Positions 1 to 8,576 are shown, counted from the stretch's first letter. The stretch is DNA of 64,000 nt from Azospirillum canadense (GCF_025961225.1 NZ_JAOQNG010000010.1:1602501-1666500); one strand, 5' to 3'. Numbers and translations are program-made. The notes: generated from the sequence alone by a model not told the origin.

Positions 1-22
1 GGCATAGGCTCCGGAACAGACC

Positions 23-961
23 ATGGAACTGAACTGGCTGGAGGATTTCCTGGCGCTGGCGGAGTGCGGGAACTTCTCGCGCGCGGCGGAGGGGCGCCAC
101 CTGACCCAACCGGCCTTCAGCCGGCGCATCCGCGCGCTGGAAGACTGGGTCGGCACGCCGCTGTTCGACCGCGCGACCCAGCCCGTCGGCCTGACCGAGG
201 CCGGGCGGCACTTCCGCCCCTTCGCGGACGAGACGATGCGCCGCCTGCTCCAGGGGCGGGACGAGGCGCGGCTGGCCGGGGAGGTCGCGGCCTCCTCCCT
301 GCGCTTCGCGGCGACCCACGCGCTGTCGCTGACCTTCTTCCCCGCCTGGCTGCGCGCGCTGGAGGGTCGGGCCCATGTCCATGCCGACTCCGCGGCGCGG
401 CTGGGCGCGATTCACCTCGTCTCCGACAGCATGCAGGCCTGCGAGCAGGTGATGCTGCAGGGGCAGGCGCAGTTCCTGCTGTGCCACCACCACGTGGCTG
501 CCCCGTCCCGGCTGGACACCGCCGCCTTCCGCTCCGCCCGCGTGGGGGAGGACGTGCTGGTGCCGGTGACCGCGCCGCGCGCGGACGGCCAGCCGCTGCA
601 CAGCTTGGCGGCGGGTCCCCTGCCCCACCTCGCCTACAGCCCGGAGTCCGGCATGGGGCGCATCGTCCGTGCCGCGCAGGGGAGCTTCCCCGTGCCGTTG
701 CGGCTGGAAACGGTGTTCACCTCCCATCTGGCGGCGGTGCTGCGCACGCTGGCGCGCGACGGGCGCGGGGTGGCGTGGCTTCCCGAAAGCCTGATCGCCG
801 ACGACCTGTCGCGCGGCCTTCTGGTGCGGGCGGGCGATGCCGCCTGGGACATCGCGGTGGAGGTGCGGCTGTTCCGCCCCCGCGCGCGCCAGAGCCCGGC
901 CGCGGAGGCCTTCTGGACGCTCGCCGCGGCGCCGGATCACGAGCGGGGGGTGGAGGAATGA
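23..961 (+). CDS. LysR-family regulator, YjiE/HypT-like
   Basis: A 312-residue DNA-binding transcription factor. Residues about 3-62 form the LysR winged helix-turn-helix (FSRAAEGRHLTQPAFSRRI and following), and the rest is a substrate-binding-type effector domain. The N-terminal pattern (NWLEDFLAL, then QPAFSRRIRALE) and the HALSL segment near residue 95 resemble the hypochlorite-responsive YjiE/HypT group, so an oxidative-stress role is possible but only inferred. The stop overlaps the start of the following glutathione S-transferase gene (ATGA), so the two are translationally coupled. Only 22 bases lie upstream, so the promoter is outside the window. The family call is firm; the effector is unknown. 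Confidence 0.9.
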   Translation: MELNWLEDFLALAECGNFSRAAEGRHLTQPAFSRRIRALEDWVGTPLFDRATQPVGLTEAGRHFRPFADETMRRLLQGRDEARLAGEVAASSLRFAATHALSLTFFPAWLRALEGRAHVHADSAARLGAIHLVSDSMQACEQVMLQGQAQFLLCHHHVAAPSRLDTAAFRSARVGEDVLVPVTAPRADGQPLHSLAAGPLPHLAYSPESGMGRIVRAAQGSFPVPLRLETVFTSHLAAVLRTLARDGRGVAWLPESLIADDLSRGLLVRAGDAAWDIAVEVRLFRPRARQSPAAEAFWTLAAAPDHERGVEE

Positions 962-1596
962 CGGAAGGCTACAGGCTGTATGGGGTGCCCGGCTGGGGCT
1001 CGGTGCTGGTGGAGGCCATGTTGACCTGCTGCGGCGTGCCGGTCGTGTTCGAGGATGTGGAGGGTTTCGACCGGGAAGGCCCAGCGCGTGAGCGGCTGCG
1101 CGCGGTGAACCCGCTGGCCCAGGTACCGGCCCTGGTCCTGCCCGACGGCACCGTGATGACGGAGAGCGCGGCGATCGCGCTTCTGCTGGCCGAGCGCCAC
1201 CCGGAATCGGGTCTGGCGCCCCCACCCGATACGGCGGAGCGGCCGGAGTTCCTGCGCTGGCTGGTGTGGATGGTGGCGAACGTCTACCCGACCTTCACCT
1301 ACGGCGACTATCCGGAGCGCTGGGCACCAGGTGCGCCGAACGACCTGGGCGCCTCCACGCTGGAGCACCGCAAGCGTCTGTGGCGCCAGTTCGAGGAGGC
1401 CGCTGTCCGCGGGCCATGGGTGCTGGGGCAGCGCTTTTCCGCCCTGGACGTCTACGTCGGGGCAATGGTGCGCTGGCGGCCGCGAGGCGCCTGGTTCAGG
1501 GAGCACTGCCCGAAGATGGCGGCGGTTGCGGACCGGGTCGGCGGCCTGCCGGCGCTGGCACCGGTCTGGCGGCGGAACTTTCCGTCGGAACCTTGA
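958..1596 (+). CDS. Glutathione S-transferase family protein
   Basis: A 212-residue cytoplasmic protein. The N-terminal thioredoxin-like half (residues about 5-80) has the NPLAQVPALVLPDG segment with the cis-proline and then TESAAI, the glutathione-contacting Glu-Ser pair. An all-helical C-terminal half follows (residues about 95-205). The start ATG overlaps the stop of the upstream LysR gene by 4 bases, so the regulator and enzyme form one unit. That arrangement suggests detoxification of an electrophile or oxidant sensed by the regulator. The substrate cannot be told from sequence. Confidence 0.88.
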   Translation: MTEGYRLYGVPGWGSVLVEAMLTCCGVPVVFEDVEGFDREGPARERLRAVNPLAQVPALVLPDGTVMTESAAIALLLAERHPESGLAPPPDTAERPEFLRWLVWMVANVYPTFTYGDYPERWAPGAPNDLGASTLEHRKRLWRQFEEAAVRGPWVLGQRFSALDVYVGAMVRWRPRGAWFREHCPKMAAVADRVGGLPALAPVWRRNFPSEP

Positions 1597-1661
1597 TCAA
1601 AAACGGCGGGGGACGGCGGAAATTCCCGTGGGGACCGCCCCCGCTCCGTACCGCGTCGTGA

Positions 1662-1799
1662 TCACTTCTCGGTCAGAGCGCGGTAGACCAGATACACCGG
1701 CGTGGCCTTGAACCAGGACACCACGAACTCGCGGATGATCTGCGCGTGGGACGGCTGGGTCAGGGCGGTACGGGCGTTGGCGAAGGTCGAGCTGTTCAT
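1662..1799 (-). CDS. Small 45-residue protein of unknown function
   Basis: A short reading frame starts MNSSTFANARTALTQP and ends VYLVYRALTEK. A Shine-Dalgarno-like GGAGAT lies 5 bases before the ATG, and a long AT-rich leader lies upstream. The C-terminal half (FVVSWFKATPVYLVYRAL) is amphipathic to hydrophobic and could sit at the membrane. I do not recognise a family; it lacks the arginine-rich DUF1127 signature of many small alphaproteobacterial proteins. The coding call rests on the ribosome site, the upstream region with operator-like palindromes, and the lack of a better gene here. Confidence 0.6.
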   Translation of the reverse strand: MNSSTFANARTALTQPSHAQIIREFVVSWFKATPVYLVYRALTEK

Positions 1800-1837
1800 G
1801 GAAATCTCCATCGTTCGCTGATGGGTGGACTATACAC

Positions 1838-1847
1838 TGGTATACCA
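1838..1847. promoter_or_regulatory. TGGTATACCA palindrome, GntR/FCD-type operator candidate
   Basis: A perfect 10-bp palindrome, TGGTATACCA, lies 38 bases upstream of the 45-residue gene. Operators of GntR-family (FadR/FCD) regulators commonly have this type of core. TATA-like bases on both sides suggest it overlaps the promoter of the minus-strand gene. No GntR gene is in the window, so the partner is unknown. Confidence 0.4.
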
Positions 1848-1874
1848 AATACCCTATGCGCTGATTTTGCATGG

Positions 1875-1909
1875 CAACACGTCAAAAATGCAATTCTATC
1901 AACGTGTTG
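1875..1909. promoter_or_regulatory. Inverted repeat CAACACGT / ACGTGTTG
   Basis: Exact 8-bp inverted arms (1875-1882 and 1902-1909) are separated by 19 bases of AT-rich DNA, with arm centres 27 bp apart. On the minus strand both arms sit next to TTGAC hexamers. The layout fits two half-sites of a regulator upstream of the 45-residue gene, or a symmetric promoter region. Function is inferred only. Confidence 0.35.
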
Positions 1910-2026
1910 TCAACAAAACTTTCTGCGCCGCGCACCGTTTGTTTAGCTGATCGTCATAGGCCTTAACCGCCCCCGCGGCGCGGACAAGGCCTAGCCAAGG
2001 AACCGCCGCGTCCCCACCTGTTGCCC

Positions 2027-3025
2027 ATGCCGCGCGACGACTCCCAAGCCCGCTTTCCCGCCGTCCCAAGCGACCACTGGGACGGCAACCGATTTTTCAA
2101 TCCACACGCGGACACGGACAAAAGCCTGCGCGACCTCTGGCGGCTCTACCGGACGTCCTGGCAGCGCTGGCCGGCGCTTCCGCCGGTGGAGCCGCGCGTG
2201 CCTCCCGCAGCACCTCTGGCACGGGGCGAGGTGGCGGTAACCTTCGTCGGGCACGTCACCTTCCTGATCCAGGTGGGCGGCGCCACCTTCCTGACCGACC
2301 CTGTCTTCTCCGACCGGGCCGGGCCGTTCGGCCGGCTGGGACCGAAGCGCGCGCACCCGCCGGGGGTGCGCATGGCGGACCTGCCACCCATCGACGCGGT
2401 GTTGCTGAGCCACAACCACTACGACCATATGGACGTGCCGAGCCTGCGCCGGCTGGCGCGTCGCCACGGCGCCGTCCAGGCGCTGACCGGGATCGGCAAC
2501 GGGCCGCCGTTGCGCCGGGCCGGCTTCGAGGCGGTGGCGGAGATGGACTGGTGGGACGGCATCGACGGGCCGGAGGGAACGCGGATCACCTTCGTGCCCG
2601 CCCAGCACTGGTCGGCGCGCGGGCGGTTCGACCGGCGCCGGACCCTGTGGGGCGGCTTCGTCGTCGAGGCGCCGGACGTCACCGTCTATTTCGCCGGCGA
2701 CACCGGCTATTGCCCGCATTTCCGCGAGATCGCCGCGCGCTTCGGTTCCATCGACGTGGCGCTGCTGCCCATCGGCGCCTACGAGCCGCGCTGGTTCATG
2801 GCGGCCCAGCACATGGACCCGGCCGAAGCCGTGCGGGCGCATGGGGAACTGGGCGCACGGCAGAGCGTCGCCATGCATTTCGGCACCTTCCAGCTGACGC
2901 CGGAGGCGTTCGACGCCCCCGCGCGGGAGCTGGACCAGGCGCTGGCGGAGCAAGCCGTAGAGTCTAACCGCTTCGTCGTACCGACGGTTGGGGAGACCCT
3001 GCGCTTCCGTCCCCGCTATATCTAG
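2027..3025 (+). CDS. Metallo-beta-lactamase-fold hydrolase, NAPE-PLD-like
   Basis: A 332-residue cytoplasmic metallo-hydrolase. It carries the zinc-binding motif HNHYDHMD (residues about 130-137), an early GHVTFLIQ strand, TDPVFSDRAGP, AGDTGY and a late MHFGTFQLTPE. These match the N-acylphosphatidylethanolamine-hydrolysing phospholipase D / UlaG-like branch. A TTG at 2021 is an alternative start; neither start has a good ribosome site. The likely reaction is hydrolysis of a phosphodiester or lactone, but the substrate is unknown. It appears monocistronic. Confidence 0.85.
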   Translation: MPRDDSQARFPAVPSDHWDGNRFFNPHADTDKSLRDLWRLYRTSWQRWPALPPVEPRVPPAAPLARGEVAVTFVGHVTFLIQVGGATFLTDPVFSDRAGPFGRLGPKRAHPPGVRMADLPPIDAVLLSHNHYDHMDVPSLRRLARRHGAVQALTGIGNGPPLRRAGFEAVAEMDWWDGIDGPEGTRITFVPAQHWSARGRFDRRRTLWGGFVVEAPDVTVYFAGDTGYCPHFREIAARFGSIDVALLPIGAYEPRWFMAAQHMDPAEAVRAHGELGARQSVAMHFGTFQLTPEAFDAPARELDQALAEQAVESNRFVVPTVGETLRFRPRYI

Positions 3026-3139
3026 GGGAGAGTCACGATCGTCTCCCGACATATGGCGCAAGCGTCATTGTTGGGACCATCGCGCCGGGGTAATGCAGGA
3101 GATGTAAGGAAACACCACCATCGGCGGGACCCGGCGGAA

Positions 3140-3346
3140 ATGCAGTTGGAAATCAATGCCTTCGTCAGCTCACTCGGCAGCGACTCGGACTGGGACACGA
3201 GCGCGCTGGACCAAGTAAGGGAGACGGTGCGCTCCCTTGCGGAGAACCTGGCCGCGCTGAACCTTGGCATCATCCTGGAAGTGCGCGACGTGCAGCGGTC
3301 GCAGACCGTCGCGCGCATCATCCACGCCGATGCCCTGACGCGGTGA
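3140..3346 (+). CDS. Hypothetical protein, 68 residues
   Basis: A short frame beginning MQLEINAFVSSLGSDSD. It is acidic near the N terminus and then has a helical stretch (VRETVRSLAENLAALNLGI). The frame is open back to 3053, but that extension is basic and low-complexity, so I prefer the internal ATG at 3140. No family is recognised. It is convergent with the next minus-strand gene, with only 9 bases between them. Confidence 0.5.
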   Translation: MQLEINAFVSSLGSDSDWDTSALDQVRETVRSLAENLAALNLGIILEVRDVQRSQTVARIIHADALTR

Positions 3347-3355
3347 GCTGCCGGA

Positions 3356-3934
3356 TTACTTCCGCATCGGCCACGCCCGCCGGGCCAGGCGGGCGTCGAG
3401 GTCCTCGGCCTCCACGGTCGGCTCGCCCTGGCAGCGCAGGACGAAGCTGAAGGTGTCCATGACGCGGTCCAGCACGATTTCCTGGTCGTCCGGGCGGCGG
3501 CTGACCGACACCACGGCATAGCCCGCGGCGCGCGCCACGGACGCCTCCCCACGGATGCCGCGCACGCCCCAGCCGGCCAGCGCCGCCTTGCAGCGGAACA
3601 GCTCCACCGACAGGCCGGCCCCGCCGGTCGCGCCCTTCACCACATAGCCCGCGGCAACGGCCAGGGGGGCCAGCAGCCCGTCCCAGTCCAGGCAGTCCTC
3701 CCGCGACACCCACATCCCGCCCACCGAACAGGGGGCGGCGCCAATCGCCTCGCCCAGCCCGGCGCGGAAGGCGCGCAGGCCCTCCACCGCGTCCTGCGCC
3801 GGCATCGGCTCGGTCCGCACCCCCTCGGGCATCAGCAGCAGGCGCCCGGCCCATTCGGTGGAGGGCGGAAGCTGCTCGGTCAGGCGGGCGATCAGGGCCT
3901 CGCGGGCGGCGGCGAACGGAACGACCTTGGACAT
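3356..3934 (-). CDS. Hypothetical protein, 192 residues
   Basis: Predicted cytoplasmic protein starting MSKVVPFAAAREALIARL. The frame is open to an ATG at 4036, but that extension is arginine/proline rich and looks non-coding. Features include PCSVGGMWVSREDC near the middle and a C-terminal part with beta-strand character (YAVVSVSRR, SFVLRCQGEP). I cannot place it in a family. It is transcribed away from the tRNA pair. Confidence 0.6.
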   Translation of the reverse strand: MSKVVPFAAAREALIARLTEQLPPSTEWAGRLLLMPEGVRTEPMPAQDAVEGLRAFRAGLGEAIGAAPCSVGGMWVSREDCLDWDGLLAPLAVAAGYVVKGATGGAGLSVELFRCKAALAGWGVRGIRGEASVARAAGYAVVSVSRRPDDQEIVLDRVMDTFSFVLRCQGEPTVEAEDLDARLARRAWPMRK

Positions 3935-4095
3935 GCGGGCTAGGACCAACGGAGGGTGGAGGGGAACTGGTCGCGGAAGGAAGCGAAAGCCGGCCCGTCT
4001 GTCAACCATCGGGCGAGCGGTGGGCGCTCTTGTCACGGGATCCCTGGTGCCGCTCCGGCTTTCGGAAAAAAGTGACGCGCCCTGTTCGATTTCCC

Positions 4096-4124
4096 TTGCC
4101 AGGGTCCCGGATCAGCTTTATAAG
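4096..4124 (+). promoter_or_regulatory. Sigma-70-type promoter of the tRNA pair
   Basis: TTGCCA at 4096-4101 and TATAAG at 4119-4124 are separated by 17 bases, and the first tRNA base is 12 bases after the -10. The spacing and location fit a housekeeping promoter driving tRNA-Asn and tRNA-Asp. Confidence 0.65.
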
Positions 4125-4135
4125 CCGGCCTCCGT

Positions 4136-4211
4136 TCCGGATTAGCTCAGTCGGTAGAGCAGCGGACTGTTAATCCGCGTGTCGCTGGTTCGAGTCCAGC
4201 ATCCGGAGCCA
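4136..4211 (+). tRNA. tRNA-Asn (GTT)
   Basis: The 7-bp acceptor stem TCCGGAT pairs with ATCCGGA. A D-arm (AGCTCAGTCGGTAGAGC), an anticodon loop CTGTTAA with GTT, and a T-loop GGTTCGAGTCC follow. A genome-encoded CCA is at 4209-4211. It decodes AAC/AAU. Confidence 0.97.
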
Positions 4212-4215
4212 TTAC

Positions 4216-4292
<77 letters not shown>

Positions 4293-4306
4293 CTCTCTCT
4301 TTTCCT

Positions 4307-4380
4307 GCCGTCAGGCTTGACGGCGCCCCGAGCGGGCGTCGACACTGCCGGACAATCAGCGGACCCAACAATCGGTCCGC
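4307..4380 (+). promoter_or_regulatory. Hairpin after tRNAs and inverted repeat before otnI
   Basis: A perfect 7-bp hairpin (GCCGTCA, loop GGCT, TGACGGC) at 4307-4324 follows the tRNAs; it has no T-run, so termination there is uncertain. A second inverted repeat, GCGGACC (4359-4365) and GGTCCGC (4374-4380), lies 24 bases before the otnI start and is a candidate operator for the sugar-acid operon. Confidence 0.35.
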
Positions 4381-4403
4381 GCCCACGGGGAGGAGAGAGG
4401 GCC

Positions 4404-5192
4404 ATGGCGCGCCTTGCCGCCAATCTCACCATGATGTTCAACGAGGTCCCGTTCCTCGACCGCTTCCAGGCGGCCGCCGACGCTGGTTTCCGCGCGGTGG
4501 AGTTCCTGTTCCCCTACGACTTCCCGGAGGCCGAGGTCGCCCGCCGCAAGGCGGACAGCGGCGTCTCAATCGCCCTGTTCAACATGCCCCCCGGCGACTG
4601 GGCCGGTGGCGAGCGCGGCCTCGCCTGCCTGCCCGACCGGGAAACCGACTTCGTCGAATCGGTGGAGCGCGCGCTGATCTACGCCGCCGCCCTGGACTGC
4701 CCCACCCTGCACATGATGGCCGGCATCCCGCCCGCCAGGATGGACCGCAAGGACGCGCTGGCGCTCTATGTGGAGCGGCTGCGCCACGCCGCCCACCGCG
4801 CCGCCGACCACGACCGCACCATCGTGATCGAGCCGCTGAACGACCGCGACATGCCCGGCTACCTGCTGCGCACGACGACGGAGGCCGTCCAGCTGATCGA
4901 GGCGGTGGACCGCCCCAACGTGAAGCTCCAGTTCGACCTCTACCACGCGCAGATCATGGAGGGCGACCTGACCATGCGGCTGCGCCGGCTCGCCCCCATG
5001 ATCGGCCATGTGCAGATCGCCGGTGTCCCCGACCGGCACGAGCCCGACACGGGCGAATGCGACCCGCACCACCTGCTGCGCGCGCTGGACGACATCGGCT
5101 ACACCGGCTGGGTCGGCTGCGAATACCGGCCGAAAGCGGGCACCGTCGCCGGGCTCGGCTGGGCGAAGCGCTATCTGGAGGGTGCGCGATGA
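4404..5192 (+). CDS. otnI: 2-oxo-tetronate isomerase (hydroxypyruvate isomerase family)
   Basis: A 262-residue TIM-barrel isomerase. It begins MARLAANLTMMFNEVPFLDRF and carries ADAGFRAVEFLFPYD, IEPLNDRDMPGYLL, VKLQFDLYHAQIMEGD and VGCEYRPKAGT, the metal- and substrate-site segments of the Hyi/OtnI family. In this pathway OtnI interconverts 2-oxo- and 3-oxo-tetronate. A strong GGAGGAGA ribosome site precedes the ATG. Its stop overlaps the otnK start (ATGA). Pairing with otnK and denD favours OtnI over hydroxypyruvate isomerase in the glyoxylate route. Confidence 0.85.
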   Translation: MARLAANLTMMFNEVPFLDRFQAAADAGFRAVEFLFPYDFPEAEVARRKADSGVSIALFNMPPGDWAGGERGLACLPDRETDFVESVERALIYAAALDCPTLHMMAGIPPARMDRKDALALYVERLRHAAHRAADHDRTIVIEPLNDRDMPGYLLRTTTEAVQLIEAVDRPNVKLQFDLYHAQIMEGDLTMRLRRLAPMIGHVQIAGVPDRHEPDTGECDPHHLLRALDDIGYTGWVGCEYRPKAGTVAGLGWAKRYLEGAR

Positions 5193-6457
5193 GCCGCCTC
5201 TTGCTGGGCTGCGTGGCCGACGACTACACCGGCGCGTCGGATCTCGCCAACACGCTCGCCAAGGCGGGCCTGCACACCGTCCAGACCATCGGGCCGGAGG
5301 GGCTGGACCACGCCCCCGACGACGCGGAGGCCGTGGTGGCCGCGCTGAAGAGCCGTTCCATCGAGCCCGCCGAGGCCGTGCGCATGTCGGTGGACGCGTG
5401 GCGGCGGCTGAAGGGGCTCGGCGCGCGCCAGTGCTACTTCAAGTATTGCTCCACCTTCGACAGCACCGACCGCGGCAACATCGGCCCGGTGATGGACGCG
5501 CTGCTGGAGGAGACGGGCAGCGCCTTCACCATCGCCAGCCCGTCCTTTCCGGAAACCGGGCGCACCGTCTACCAGGGCAACCTGTTCGTCTGGAGCCAGC
5601 CGCTCAACGAATCGCCGCTGAAGGACCACCCGCTGAACCCCATGCGCGACGCCAACCTCGTCCGCGTGCTGGAACGGCAGAGCCGGACCAGGATCGGGCT
5701 GGTCGATTGGCAGACCGTGATGCAAGGCCCCGACGCCGTGCGCGCCGCCTTCGACGTGCTGCGCAAGGCCGGCGTCGGGGCCGCCGTTGTGGACGCGCTG
5801 ACGCTGGGCGACCTCGCCGCCATCGGGGCGGCCTGCCGCGACCTGGCGCTGGTCACCGGTGCGTCGGGCCTGGCCGGCGGCATCGCCCGCAACTTCATCG
5901 AGGCCGGGCTGGCCAGCGGCCGCAACGCCACCGACCTGCCCGCCGTCGCCGGGCCGGAGGTGCTGATCGCCGGCAGCTGCTCCCCCGCCACGCTGGCGCA
6001 GGTGGAGGCGGCGGGCCAGCGCTATCCCGTGCTGCGGCTGGACGTGGACGCCCTGCTGGCCGGCACGGACGTGGTTCCGGCGCTGCACGAGGCGGTCATG
6101 GCCCGGTTCGGCGAGACTCCGGTCCTGGTCGCCTCCAGCGCCCCGCCGGACAGCGTCCGCAGCGTGCAGGACCGCCACGGCCGGGAGGAGGCCGGGCGGC
6201 GTGTGGAGGAGGCCTTCGCGCGCCTCGCCAAGGGACTGGCCGAGGCCGGCGCCCGCCGCTTCGTGGTGGCCGGGGGCGAGACCTCCGGTGCCGTGGTCGA
6301 CGCGCTGGGCGTGAAGGCCCTGCGCATCGGGCCGGAGATCGCGCCGGGCGTGCCCGCGACCGTCAGCCTTGGCCCCGTGACCTATGCGCTGGCGCTGAAG
6401 TCCGGCAACTTCGGCGGCCCGAACTTCTTCTCCGACGCGCTGGAGGTGATGCCATGA
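5189..6457 (+). CDS. otnK: 3-oxo-tetronate 4-kinase
   Basis: A 422-residue DUF1537-family kinase. The N-terminal half opens with LGCVADDYTGASDLANTLAKAG, where the DDYTGAxD signature binds the sugar acid. It continues with YCSTFDSTDRGNIGP, and the C-terminal nucleotide-binding half has VAGGETSGAVVDALG. OtnK phosphorylates the C4 hydroxyl of 3-oxo-tetronate using ATP. It overlaps otnI and denD by 4 bases each (ATGA), so the three enzymes are translationally coupled. The length matches the family. Confidence 0.88.
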   Translation: MSRLLLGCVADDYTGASDLANTLAKAGLHTVQTIGPEGLDHAPDDAEAVVAALKSRSIEPAEAVRMSVDAWRRLKGLGARQCYFKYCSTFDSTDRGNIGPVMDALLEETGSAFTIASPSFPETGRTVYQGNLFVWSQPLNESPLKDHPLNPMRDANLVRVLERQSRTRIGLVDWQTVMQGPDAVRAAFDVLRKAGVGAAVVDALTLGDLAAIGAACRDLALVTGASGLAGGIARNFIEAGLASGRNATDLPAVAGPEVLIAGSCSPATLAQVEAAGQRYPVLRLDVDALLAGTDVVPALHEAVMARFGETPVLVASSAPPDSVRSVQDRHGREEAGRRVEEAFARLAKGLAEAGARRFVVAGGETSGAVVDALGVKALRIGPEIAPGVPATVSLGPVTYALALKSGNFGGPNFFSDALEVMP

Positions 6458-7398
6458 GGATCCTGATCACCGGCGGCAACGGCTTCCTCGGCCGCAAGCT
6501 GGCGCAACGGCTTCTCGCGGAAGGCGGGCACCACGTCACATTGCTGGACATCCAGCCGGGTGCGGAGCCCCTTCCCGGCACCGACGGCATCGTCGGCGAC
6601 CTCTGCGACCCGGCGGTGCAGGACCGGCTGCGCAAGGAAGGCTTCGACAGCGTCTTCCACCTCGCCGCCGTGGTCAGCGCCGCGGCGGAGGCCGACTTCG
6701 ACCTTGGCATGCGCGTCAACGTGGACGGCACCCGCGCCCTGCTGGAGGTCTGCCGCGCCCTGCCCGCCCCGCCCCGCGTCGTCTTCGCCAGCTCCGTCGC
6801 CGTGTTCGGCCACGCCCCGCCGCTGGTCCTGGACGAAACGCCGGCCCGCCCGCAATCCTCCTACGGCACCCAGAAGGCGATCGGGGAGCTGCTGGTAAAC
6901 GACTACAGCCGCAAGGGCTTCATCCGCGGTTGCAGCCTGCGTCTGCCAACCGTGGTGGTGCGGCCGGGAAAGCCGAACCTCGCCGCGTCCTCCTTCGCCA
7001 GCGGCATCATCCGGGAACCGCTGTCGGGCGAGCGCTCTACCTGCCCGGTGCCGCAGGAGTTGGCGCTGTGGATCACCTCCCCCGCCCGGGTGGTCGCCAA
7101 CCTGCTGCACGCCCACACCCTACCGTCTGAGGCGTGGGAGGACGACCGCACGCTGAACCTGCCGGGCATCTCCGTCACCATCAGCAGCATGATCGCGGCG
7201 CTGGAGAAGGCCGGCGGCGATTCGTCGCTGATCGACCACCGCCCGGACGAGCGCATCGCCCGCATCGTCGCCAGCTGGCCGGCGGACATGGACACGGCCC
7301 GCGCCAACCGGCTGGGCTTCAGCCGCGACACGGGCATCGACGCCATCGTGCGGGCCTATGTCGAAGAGGACATGCCCAAACGGGTCAACACACGCTAA
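6454..7398 (+). CDS. denD: D-erythronate dehydrogenase-like NAD-dependent epimerase/dehydratase
   Basis: A 314-residue extended short-chain dehydrogenase. The Rossmann motif GGNGFLGRKLA lies near residue 7, the catalytic SYGTQKAIGE (Tyr and Lys) near residue 139, and the ASSVAVFG serine segment before it. The C terminus carries ARIVASWPADMDTARA, typical of DenD. DenD oxidises D-erythronate at C2 with NAD. Coupling to otnK and otnI strengthens the call; a related tetronate could be the true substrate. Confidence 0.82.
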   Translation: MRILITGGNGFLGRKLAQRLLAEGGHHVTLLDIQPGAEPLPGTDGIVGDLCDPAVQDRLRKEGFDSVFHLAAVVSAAAEADFDLGMRVNVDGTRALLEVCRALPAPPRVVFASSVAVFGHAPPLVLDETPARPQSSYGTQKAIGELLVNDYSRKGFIRGCSLRLPTVVVRPGKPNLAASSFASGIIREPLSGERSTCPVPQELALWITSPARVVANLLHAHTLPSEAWEDDRTLNLPGISVTISSMIAALEKAGGDSSLIDHRPDERIARIVASWPADMDTARANRLGFSRDTGIDAIVRAYVEEDMPKRVNTR

Positions 7399-7482
7399 CA
7401 TTTGCTCGCGTCACCAACAGTCTCAGAGCCGGACCACCGGCCGCGGTGCCGCCTTGCGTTCCTTGAGGGAGGAAACACGTTC

Positions 7483-8460
7483 ATGTTGTTGAAGAAGTTC
7501 GTCGCCACCGGTGTGTTCGCGCTCGGCCTCGCCACGTCCGTGGCGGCCAGCGCCGACGAGTTGAAGCTCGGCTACTCGCTCGCCCCGACCTCCCACTATG
7601 GCGTCGGCGCCACGGCGATGGGTGACGAGCTGTCCCGCCTGTCCGGCGGCAAATGGACCATCAAGCAGTTCCCGGCCAACGCGCTGGGCGGCGAGCGCGA
7701 GATGGTGGAAGGCGCGCAGATTGGCACGGTGGACATCGTCGTCACCTCCTCCGGCCCGGTCGGCAACTTCGTGCCGGACACGCTGATCACCGACATTCCC
7801 TTCCTGTTCAAGGACTACGCCCACGCCCACGCGGTGCTGGACGGCCCGATCGGGCAGGCGATCCTGGACCAGTTCCCCAAGCACGGGCTGATCGCGCTGG
7901 CCTGGGGCGAGAACGGCTTCCGCAACCTGACCAACTCCAAGCACCCGGTGAAGTCGCCGGCCGACGCCAAGGGCCTGAAGATCCGCACCATGGAGAACCA
8001 GGTGCACATGACGGCCTTCAAGACGCTGGGCGTCCTGCCCACGCCGATGGCCTTCCCGGAGCTGTTCACCGCCATGCAGCAGGGCACGGTCGACGGGCAG
8101 GAGAACCCCATCGGCGTGATCCTGTCGGCCAAGTTCTCCCAGGTGCAGAAGTACCTGACGGTGACGCAGCACGTCTATTCGCCGGCCCTGATCATCCTGT
8201 CGCCGTCGGTGTGGAACAAGCTGTCGGATCAGGAAAAGGGCTGGTTCAAACAGGCCGCCCTGACCGGCGCCAAGGCCATGCGCCAGAAGGCCGAGGACGA
8301 CGCCAAGAACGGCATCGAGGAGCTGAAGAAGCAGGGCATGGAGGTGGTCACCGACGTGGACACCGCCGCCTTCCAGGAGGCCCTGAAGCCAGCCTACGCC
8401 GACTACGCCAAGAAGTTCGGCCAGGACAAAATCGACGCGATCAAGTCGTACAAGTACTGA
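7483..8460 (+). CDS. TRAP transporter substrate-binding protein (DctP family)
   Basis: A 325-residue periplasmic solute receptor. A signal peptide (residues 1-about 24, cleavage after SVAASA) is followed by the DctP fold with LGGEREMVEGAQIGTVDI, GLKIRTMENQVHM and QQGTVDGQENPIGVI; the arginine in KIRTM normally binds the substrate carboxylate. A GAGGGAGGA ribosome site precedes the ATG. It is the first gene of the transporter set and follows denD by 84 bases, so a C4 sugar acid is the likely cargo (inferred from context). Confidence 0.92.
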   Translation: MLLKKFVATGVFALGLATSVAASADELKLGYSLAPTSHYGVGATAMGDELSRLSGGKWTIKQFPANALGGEREMVEGAQIGTVDIVVTSSGPVGNFVPDTLITDIPFLFKDYAHAHAVLDGPIGQAILDQFPKHGLIALAWGENGFRNLTNSKHPVKSPADAKGLKIRTMENQVHMTAFKTLGVLPTPMAFPELFTAMQQGTVDGQENPIGVILSAKFSQVQKYLTVTQHVYSPALIILSPSVWNKLSDQEKGWFKQAALTGAKAMRQKAEDDAKNGIEELKKQGMEVVTDVDTAAFQEALKPAYADYAKKFGQDKIDAIKSYKY

Positions 8461-8470
8461 GCCGCACTGT

Positions 8471-8553
8471 GCCCCTCCCTAACCCTCCCCCGCCTTTGGC
8501 GGTGGAGGGGATCAAGGCCCCCTCTCCCGCGCAAGCGGGGGAGGGATGGGGGG
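8471..8553. repeat. GC-rich palindromic intergenic repeat, copy 1
   Basis: Two inverted modules built from CCCTCCCTAACCCTCCCCCGC and its complement, with short hairpins (CCGCC TTTGG CGG and CCGC GCAA GCGG). It lies between dctP and dctQ. In an operon like this, such a hairpin may stabilise the abundant binding-protein message against decay (inference). Copies occur elsewhere in the window. Confidence 0.8.
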
Positions 8554-8576
8554 CCAAGCGATCCGAGGAGTCCCCC

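Noticed and set aside
1597..1872. Longer 91-codon frame covering the 45-residue gene in another phase
   Set aside because: The 45-residue frame has a Shine-Dalgarno site and plausible protein composition. The longer frame has neither and runs through the promoter region.
8471..8553. GC-rich palindromes as ordinary rho-independent terminators
   Set aside because: They lack T-runs, occur inside operons, and share one sequence family, so a dispersed repeat is the better explanation.
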